Assembly (NCBI GenBank): GCA_001692895.1
Contig: KV748214.1
Span: 496,001 to 560,000, forward strand
Source: Cenococcum geophilum 1.58
Lineage: Eukaryota; Ascomycota; Dothideomycetes; Gloniales; Gloniaceae
Length of the DNA stretch: 64,000 bases
Direction of reading: 5' to 3'
Below the pieces are notes generated by a model that was not told the DNA's origin, made no database searches, and saw nothing but the letters and a program-made list of their open reading frames with translations. Positions 56,790 to 64,000 of the stretch are shown here, one piece after another; positions within the stretch are counted from its first letter, which is position 1; each line of letters opens with the position of its first letter. The position numbers and the translations under genes are program-made.

Positions 56790-58296
56790 TTTTGATTTTT
56801 GGAAAAATGGAGGCTCTAGAATGAGATATTCGAGCTTCGTATAACGCTTTACTAGTCGACACCAAGTTTTATTGCTTGCGGATAGAGACCATATATACAA
56901 CTCCGAGTAATCAAATGGTCTCGCCTCAACAAGTATACGTATTTGGAGGGTTCTACGAAATTAGCATGGCATCACGTAATACCACCTATGCAGTAACTCA
57001 CTAATTCCGTCTCCTAGAATCACTCAGCTAATGCAGGGTTCGCTCTAACCAATTGAATCAATGGCTGAGATGAGCCACATTTCTCGACACTTGATTGGCT
57101 GCGGAAAGAGATTCAAGTTCAGCGATGAGCACATCTACCCTTGACTAACCACCTCATTCCAACGACCGGCATTCCGGGCTGTCAAAGCTCGGTTATACAA
57201 GGCTTTGACCTCAGGCCGTCCAAGCACTACTTGGCTCCGCACCGTGCCAGACATCGGGAATATGCAAGTCATGGCCGATTAAGCATTCGGCAGGGCCCCC
57301 TCACACAATTACACCCCTACAATTGTTATTACAGTGAGGATAATCTTAAATAACAGCATGGAGCTAGGCTGCATATCCAGTTGAAGAAAATGCTCACCAA
57401 TAGAAATCGCACCAGACGGTACGCTTAACCATCCTCGAAAGAACCTGGCGATCATCACCGAGATTTAATCTAGGGTAAGTATATGTAAACACACCTGTAG
57501 GGTGGAAGGCAGAGCGTAGTTTGGTGATTGGAAAGCTATTCAAGAGAAGGACCTTGTCCTTCAGAGAACGGATCGCTGTATTCCAATGCCTGTACTGGGC
57601 CTTGAACTGAATAAGACCATACTCTTAGTAAAAGGGTTGGAAAAGATGCCGATCTGCTGTCTGCTTTTGGTCAGCTGAAAGAGTATCTATAGAAATTAGT
57701 GTAAGAGCTCTTATATTCTAGAAAATTATACCCTTGAAAACCACTCCATTAATAGCATCATCTTGGCGATATTGAGACTATTAATTGCGTAGTGATGACT
57801 ATCACGGATCCTGTATATCTGTAATATAAATCCTGTATTCCTGCCAGTATGAAATGAGTTCCTCCAACGACTTGCTTTGGCTTGGATTTCCAGTACGACT
57901 CCGAATGAGGTAGACAACTCAAAGATTTGAAGCTGAAAGTCGAGAGGTAGACTTAATAGTCTGAATACTAACGCAGAAGCCATGCATAGGATTGCGATAT
58001 ACAGAAGTTGCCTACCAAAATAGCTGCAAATAAATGTCAAAAGTCGAATGCACTGTAAGAGGTTTTATTTTGGTATTATTAGCACTCGCCCATAATCCGA
58101 TCTGTTCAACTCAAATGTTTGGACATGTACCTGGCGTGTTATGGCAGTTGGGTTATAAACAAGTCGAATGATAATCTAGTGTAATGCCGCCCACGCATCC
58201 GGCATGGAATGATCGCTGTCCGCGTATGAACGCACCAATCTTCATACAAATACGTACAAGAACGGTAACCACCCTCCACTACTCCTTAACCTAACT
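56790..58296. other. Intergenic stretch, no gene seen
   Basis: Frames up to about 104 codons occur (58040-57726 minus, with hydrophobic stretches) but match no family. It includes the promoter of the reductase. Confidence 0.55.
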
Positions 58297-58988
58297 TCAA
58301 GATGTTGCCGCAGATTTTGCCCGGTCTTTCTCTTCCATCTTTCTCCGCGCTGCCAAAATCATCTCTTCCCGTCGCCGTTGTAGAAGTTTCTGCCGCTCGT
58401 CCTTGTCTTGTGACCAAGCTTTCTTGGGCGCATTTGACTCTGAAGGGGATTCGTCGGAGGTTGGAGTGTTGATTTTCGAGGCAAGATTGTAGCGTGTTAT
58501 CAGATCTGTGTGTGCCGGTCTTGATGAGGGAGTGGCCGTGCGGGAAGTGGGGTTTGAGGGGCGAAGGTTTAGCGGTTGGAAAGAGGGTGGCGGCTGTATA
58601 GCACATAGCAAGTTAGCATCATAGCTCATCGAGAAGCAGGAATCTAGTTTGATGGCATAGGGAGTCCAAGCGACTTTTCACGAAGCCATCATGAACAGTC
58701 AGAGGGGCTCACCACTTCTAAGGCTCTTCCGCTCAACACTCTCTCCGTTGTCGCAGTCACATTTCCTCCATTTCGCTGTAGATCCCACATGATATCCCTC
58801 TGACTCAATTGTGGGAACATTTGTGATAACTGGTCTACGTGCGCAGGATTTACTCCGAAACCCCGGGACTGCCCGGCGGGTAGTCGTGTGCTGCTACCTG
58901 AGGGCTTTGAGAACAGCCATCGGATGAGGAGAGACGTGATGACAAGGAACACGAGGATCTGGGGTATGTTTAATGTCTGCTCCGCCAT
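58297..58988 (-). CDS. cue1: Cue1-type ubiquitin-binding ERAD factor
   Basis: Exons (minus) 58988-58713 and 58593-58297; 190 residues. In yeast Cue1 anchors the E2 enzyme Ubc7 at the ER membrane and activates it for ER-associated degradation. The protein has an N-terminal membrane helix (about 10-26, ILVFLVITSLLIRWLF), a CUE domain (about 47-90) with the MFP motif in VDQLSQMFPQLS, and a charged helical C-terminus (RRREEMILAARRKMEEK) corresponding to the Ubc7-binding region. The final di-Leu of the CUE domain reads Val-Leu. The intron has GTGAGC donor and a TGCTAAC branch point. An upstream Met at 59141 is in frame, but the MAEQTLNIPQILVFL start fits the family length. Confidence 0.9.
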
Positions 58989-59499
58989 GTTATGAAGGCG
59001 AAATGTGGAAGATCGCGGTGCTGGAGGTGGCGGAGGTTTAGACTCTTCGACAGTGAATTTGTCCGGATACGTCAGATTGGTGTTAATGAGAGGCGGAGAG
59101 CAGGTATTTGATGGTGAGAGCTCATTAAAGCTCGCCTGCAAGCTCTGTATGCAGATCTTTAGAGAGCGCTAGGGGTTTTTCTAAGTGGGTGATGAATTCT
59201 AAAGGGTCATATTGGTTGAATGTCAGAGCGGTCCAAAATAATTCTTGGCATTTCGCGTGGAGCTGAATATTATATACCTGAAGCCACCCCACCAAGATTC
59301 ACTCAAATTTCCACTCTTGTTGCGCGCATTCGTGACGTACCCTACCTGGTGAATTGCGCACTGGACTTCCACTCGTTCATAAACATGCTTCGAAACTTGT
59401 GAATTATATCGAATAAATCACCACTCTCCTTCAATTATATCAAATACAATCAATTGCTCCACACCATTCAACCTTCTACGCACCGGAAGGTTTAGCAAC
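58989..59499. other. Shared upstream region of two divergent genes
   Basis: 511 bp between the Cue1 start and the barrel-protein start, presumably both promoters. No independent gene is seen. Confidence 0.5.
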
Positions 59500-60271
59500 A
59501 TGGCGACCGTAGATGAAGTCCCAAAAGAAGCTCCTCCAGCATACATGAACAATGGCCCAGACTGGGAAGTTCCTCCGGAGGAGGGTAGGAAACCCTCACG
59601 CTTTCGAATTGGAGCTGGCGCAACTAGAGGACCAACTTTCGCAGACCGCTTCGATAGCATACTCTCACCACACAAACGCTATCTTGGTCGCAGTCGCCGG
59701 ACCTTTCTTATAATCATAGGCGTCATATTTCTTCTCATTCTTGCTCTTATAATCGGACTGGCTGTTGGCCTTAGCTATAAATCAAAGTATGCGCCAGCTT
59801 CCCCTGAGTCGTTTTGACCAGCCTCTTACCGCGCGTAGGCATAAAAACTTACCCTTACCAACTGGTTCTAAGACATATACTGGCGATTTAACATATTACG
59901 GTCCTGGGATGGGTGCATGCGGCGTAGTCTCTGGCGATGATGATCCTATCGTAGCAGTCAGCCATTACGTTTTTGATGCCGTTCAAGGAGGCTCAAATCC
60001 AAACGCAAATCCACTATGTGGTAGGAAAATTAGGGCAGAGCGAAATGATAATGGCGCTATGAAAAGCGTGGATCTAACAGTTGTGGATAGATGTAAGTGA
60101 TTGCGAGAATCGGTCTTTAAACATTGTTCAGGTGTGGGGAGCTGCATGTGCTAACTTGCTCTTCCAGGTACAGGCTGCCAACCAGATGATCTTGATGTTA
60201 GCCCTGGAATGTTTGCGAAGCTTGCTGACCCAACTTTGGGTAGAGTGACCGTAACCTGGGCGTGGCTTTAA
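59500..60271 (+). CDS. Membrane-anchored double-psi beta-barrel (RlpA/expansin-like) protein
   Basis: Exons 59500-59786, 59839-60092, 60168-60271; 214 residues. A proline-rich cytosolic tail of about 60 residues with basic residues (KRYLGRSRR) precedes one membrane helix (69-91), and a double-psi beta-barrel follows: GDLTYYGPGMGACG, NPLCGRKI, VDLTVVDRCTGC, PDDLDVSPGMFAKLA and the end GRVTVTWAWL. This is a type II orientation with the barrel outside the cell. Secreted relatives of this barrel family bind cell-wall polysaccharide or act as plant-related effectors; catalytic activity is not expected. All three junctions restore family sequence. Cell-wall binding here is inference. Confidence 0.86.
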
Positions 60272-60592
60272 GCTATAGCCAGAGCTGCTAATGTAAAATA
60301 CTCTTTCAGAAAAATATGACCCACAACCCATGGCCTATAACACTTGCTCCTCTAAATGATTTGAAGGGTTCTAACTCATTAGCAGCAGTTCTGCACAGCT
60401 AACCTCGACACACTTACACCGTTAGTACAGTGCAGAGAAGAATCATTTAATTGAGACGTTCGAATCATTAAGGCAAGATCATTCGGCATAGATACGCATT
60501 CGACTCCTAGAGCTTCCTACCGAACAGCTTCTAGTTCCAAAGAGACTACGTAAGAACAGCTAACAAGGAAATCCGTCTTTAGCGAAGAAGTA

Positions 60593-61549
60593 ATGAATAC
60601 CCAAATGAAGCCAGCTCCGCTTCGACCAAGAAACAAACATCTAGACACGGAAGCGCAAATTAAACCTGCAACATACTTGAACCCTAGGTCTCCACCAGGC
60701 ATCCCCCACCAACGAAGTAGCAAGAACGACTTGATAACCATGGTTTACTACTTCGTTTATCCTACCTTAACCGTATTACTTGCCACACTTGTTATATATT
60801 CGATTATGGAGTACAAGAAACTTGACAAATATCTTAATCTTAGGACTAAACTCCCGACGTCGCAGACACCAGATCTATCTGTAGTTGTTTCAACGCCGAA
60901 ATCTTCTGCGCCTGCAACTCCTACGTAAAACTCCACGAAGTTTTTGAGCAGCTATTTCTCTCCACAGTCCCCTCATCGACTACATCACAGGGCCACATAC
61001 TGGCAATTTTACCAACAAATCCTTTTGCTCGGCAACAAAACATGTCTGAGCATAAGATCTCAGCAAGAGATCAAAGATCTCAACTACTTGGCACTGCATA
61101 AGAGTCTCACATGTTTTTGTCGGAATTCAGAAATCTCTTATCCCTCAGACGTATTACAGTGTGACGCGGAACAATACTATCATGGTTATCTTAATTCTGC
61201 TACCAATGTTTGCGAAAGTACGGCTCAATTCAATCATGGAGTTGGTGAAACCAGCTTTCAGGAACTCCAACAAATTCTCAGCCAGTTTTGTGAGAACGTG
61301 AGCGATTCCGTGCCCACTCCTTCTAGGCTAGATCCGACCTTTGACTGCAGTACATCAGACAATACATTTCCATCCAACGCGATAGACTATATGGTATCAG
61401 CTAGCAGTCCGAGTGCTGCAGGCTCCGCCAGCGTGCCAAACGAAGCGACGCCTACAAGCGCACCAGATATCGCCAGACCCATAAATACTCCCGACCAGGC
61501 GACAACAGCAAGCACTACGTATGATGATCCTAGTTTAAGCAGTTATTGA
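60593..61549 (+). CDS. Putative single-pass membrane protein, Ser/Thr-rich C-terminus
   Basis: I propose exons 60593-60924 and 60991-61549 (296 residues): donor GTAAAA, acceptor CACAG, 66-nt intron, frame kept. The first exon has a polar N-terminus, one hydrophobic helix (about 53-72, YFVYPTLTVLLATLVIYSIM) and basic residues after it. The second exon has a Cys-bearing region (LTCFCRN, LQCDAEQYY, NVCEST, FCENV) and then an Ala/Ser/Thr/Pro-rich tail. I recognise no family. The two exons may instead be separate ORFs (the second frame is open from 60944), and expression is not shown. The same type II arrangement occurs in the neighbouring barrel gene. Confidence 0.48.
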
Positions 61550-62205
61550 CCCGAGGTACGAGTGGTCTATATTTTCGGGTCCTGGATTTCAAACTTAGCC
61601 AAGCCAGCTTCTGATTGGCTAGAAAGCTGACTTCTAATTAGTTAGAAACAAAACTGCGCGCGGTAATTTGTGGCAGAATCCACGTGACGAACATTAAAAT
61701 ATCTTAGTATTGTTATCTCATAAATCAGACCCCCGGGGAGAAATCCCGCCACGGCGTGACGCTAAGGATCTAGTGCGACGCTTGTGGACTCCTGCAAAGT
61801 CCTAAGCCAATCAAATCACTATACCCTAGTCCTGCAAAGTCCTAAACCAATCACATCACACCGAGAGGAATATCTCCCCGAGAGTCTAAGAGCTTATAGG
61901 AGCCCTTTATATACAAACTTAAAGTTTCTTATTAGGCAACAACTCTTCCATTATAACGCTATATCTTATACCCCAAATTAACTCCAAAACACTTCCAACC
62001 ATATTCAATTAAAAGCTATTTACTTCCTCTATCTTATTAAGAAACAATAAACGTTACCGACGGAATACCTACGCCTCTATCCGACAATTCGCAAAGCCCT
62101 TTATCCAGCATCCCTCCTAGCTCTCTTCCGCCTTCTAATAGATATCCTAATGGGTATCTTAATAAACCCGATAGCAATATAAATTACCTTAACAATAAAC
62201 TTAAT
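61550..62205. other. Transition into the right-hand repeat block
   Basis: It contains a direct duplication of TCCTGCAAAGTCCTAA, followed by CCAATCA (61791 and 61832). From about 61.9 kb it becomes RIP-like and AT-rich. No gene seen. Confidence 0.5.
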
Positions 62206-62477
62206 TGTTAGGTAAAACCTGAGTATATAGTTATATAGCTGCGAGGTATAGGCGACCCGCAGGCGACTCGCCTGTGAGGCACGTACGCTGCACGTGCCTA
62301 TGGAAACCCCTTACCTCGCACCTTAGACTCCTCCTTCTCCCTTAAGGATTCGTCTCTGTCTATATAATATACCCTATTGTTCTATTATTAAGCTCCCTAT
62401 CTACATTCTTACCTTACATTTAAATCCTTACCAATCCCTTTGGGAGGATAGCTGGTTTAATTTTCCTATAATCCACG

Positions 62478-63464
62478 ATGCCTCCGAAGATAAGATTAAC
62501 CCCTATACTTAACGGCAATACGCCCGCAATACGACGGTAGAACGCCTTAGGATTTAGTACAGACGAAGTCTCTACACTAGTAATATCTGGGCCACCTTCT
62601 AAATCTTAAGACAATTAGATATCTATGAACGCTAGAGACCAGTTTAACTTATATACCTAGGCTTAACAGAAGCTTAGTAAGGTTATTAGCGTCCTACCGA
62701 ATATTACTGACCTAAAGGAGCTAGATGAGCTGGCTAAGAAAATAGCTAACTTATGGAGCATCATTGACTTAACGAAGCCCTCCCGTTGTTGTTGTCTCTT
62801 AAGCGAAAAATACGAGTTATATAGCGAGCGTATACGCTAAACGAATCTTAACACCCTAGTTAAGAAGTTACCGCCCAATATTAGTGGCATTACTTAACAG
62901 AAGTTTAACTGGTAGATCGCCGCAGTTAAGAACCAATTTAAGGTTAATAACGCTAACTATAACTGCGAGCGATATACGCGTTAGGCCATTAAAGGTCTTA
63001 TAAAAGTAAAGATAATTACTTAACTAGTGCATTGCCGGCTAGGCGCTAAAGATAAAGGTCCTTTACTATAGGATAAATTTAAGACTATAGTTTAAGACCA
63101 GATTAAGGACCCTATAGTAAGACGCTTTAATAATGCTACTGTGTACTATACGACTATAATAAAGGAGAACCAGAAGTTTAATACCTTTTTAGCCCGTATA
63201 TATAGCTTAGAGGACCTCTTATTATATACCCCCTTTATTAATCCTAATTAGCAGGTAAACTTTTAGTTCTTATATCTCCTAATCTACCTATAAGCAGAGC
63301 TCTTCTGCTAGAACTTTGCTGTATAGGTAAGAACTACTAAGGACCTTTTTACTAAAGTCTACCGTGTAAAGCAATTGCTTAATACTATAAAGCTTGCGGA
63401 AGATCGTATAGTTAATAGTAGATCCTTACGCTTAAAGCGTAGTTATAGCGTAAGCTTTATAGGG
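62478..63464 (+). pseudogene. Retrotransposon gag remnant
   Basis: From ATG 62478 (MPPKIRLTPILNGNTPAIRR) one frame runs nearly 1 kb with 17 in-frame stops that I counted, all TAA or TAG and none TGA, and no frameshift. Readable segments include KVISVLPNITDLKELDELAK, NLWSIIDLTKPS, NTLVKKLPPNISGIT and NQKFNTFLARIYSLEDLLLY. It resembles Copia-type gag in layout; the family assignment is tentative. It is inactive because of RIP. Confidence 0.68.
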
Positions 63465-63664
63465 TTAGGTTTAGAAGACAGAACCTAAGGAAGGCGAGGC
63501 TTTCTTAAGTAAACTCCTAGGGAGACTACTTAATAGCCGGATGGCCCTAAGGACCCCCTAGACGCTGGCACTACGCCTATAACTTACTAGAGGAACGTAG
63601 GCAGTAACCGCAAAGAACACTAGCGGTAAGCCGTTATAAATAAGTTCTAGCCGTTAGGTAATAG

Positions 63665-63870
63665 GTAGCAGGTCCATTTATAACTAGGGTCCTTTAACTA
63701 GGGTCCTTTAACCTACTAGTGACCTACTAGTAGTAACCTATACTAACAACTATGTGTATATGTTATATAATAGGCCCGTCTATAACCGGGGTCCTTTAAC
63801 CAGGGTCTACGACCTACTAGTAACCTACTAGTAGTAACCTATACTAACGATATATATATTACTCTATAAA
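63665..63870. repeat. Imperfect direct duplication of about 100 bp
   Basis: GGGTCCTTTAACTAGGGTCC with ACCTACTAGTAGTAACCTAT and ACTAAC recurs: first copy about 63690-63755, second about 63790-63850. It lies downstream of the gag remnant. Confidence 0.7.
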
Positions 63871-64000
63871 GACTTAGATAATATATACCCTAAATATATA
63901 CCTTATATAGGCGCATCGCGACCTAACATTAAATAGGAAGAAGACTTAGATACCGTATACCCTAAACGCATATTATACGCAGGTATATTATAACCTAATA

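Larger units (their letters stand above)
62206..64000 (+). mobile_element. LTR retrotransposon, truncated by the window edge, RIP-degraded
   Basis: A probable LTR begins TGTTAGGTAAAACC at 62206 and includes a TATA-like CTATATAATATACCC near 62360. Its right end lies before the gag ATG at 62478, but I could not fix it without the partner LTR. GATAGCTGGTTTAATTTT at about 62449 may be the primer-binding region. A gag frame follows. Confidence 0.6.

Noticed and set aside
58989..59141. A longer Cue1 starting at 59141
   Set aside because: The added residues are unlike any Cue1 and would put the membrane helix far from the N-terminus.
62478..63464. Reading TAA/TAG as glutamine (an altered genetic code) because the frame stays open otherwise
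   Set aside because: All real genes in the window use TAA/TAG/TGA as normal stops; RIP of CAA/CAG explains the pattern and the block has the matching composition.

Overview
This is a window from a filamentous ascomycete (Pezizomycotina) nuclear genome. Genes have short GT-AG introns (about 50-115 nt) with CTAAC-like branch points. The proteins belong to fungal families: CreA/Mig1 carbon repressor, Cue1, DUF7708, DUF7730, a DUF3425-type bZIP and a DUF7025 AAA ATPase. The window has two kinds of sequence: ordinary gene-bearing DNA, and AT-rich blocks poor in CpA/TpG and rich in TpA. In the blocks, retroelement frames stay open over more than 1 kb except for TAA/TAG at positions that look like former Gln codons, which is the mark of repeat-induced point mutation (RIP). 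I cannot place it to a genus.

Layout. 1-16.6 kb is a RIP-degraded nest of transposons. A Ty3/Gypsy element read on the minus strand (gag N-terminus near 15.2 kb, gag 11.65-10.4 kb, RT 2.3-1.7 kb) is split by a 6.0 kb Ty1/Copia element (4392-10391, 195-bp LTRs, target duplication CTTTT) and by a 3.3 kb gag-only LTR element (11689-14994, 169-bp LTRs, target duplication GTAAC). A second copy of the gag-only element enters from the left edge, and a hAT remnant closes the block on the right. 16.6-30.3 kb holds only two recognisable genes, creA (22394-23728) and a RAD55/RAD57-like RecA-family gene (28725-30320, minus), with 5-kb gene-poor flanks carrying minisatellites. 31.1-34.7 kb is a complete but RIP-dead hAT element with an exact 8-bp duplication. 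35.7-37.5 kb is a foldback-like AT-rich element.

37.9-61.5 kb is gene-dense: an mARC-like MOSC protein, a DUF7025 AAA ATPase, a DUF7708 STAND-like protein, a head-to-head pair of paralogues with five propeller-like repeats, a DUF7730 protein, a decayed DUF3425 bZIP, an AKR13-like aldo-keto reductase lacking its usual catalytic Asp, Cue1, a membrane-anchored double-psi beta-barrel protein and a small membrane protein. From 62.2 kb to the right edge is another RIP-degraded LTR retrotransposon with a gag frame.

The genes do not form an obvious pathway or biosynthetic cluster. The most unusual points are an exact triplication of a 48-bp unit inside the RecA core of the RAD55-like gene, with a second exact triplication (63 bp) 2.1 kb away; the five-repeat paralogue pair, one member of which has gained an HPD-containing tail; a 3'-end hairpin module shared by different LTR elements; and a hAT element carrying a second, converging gene.
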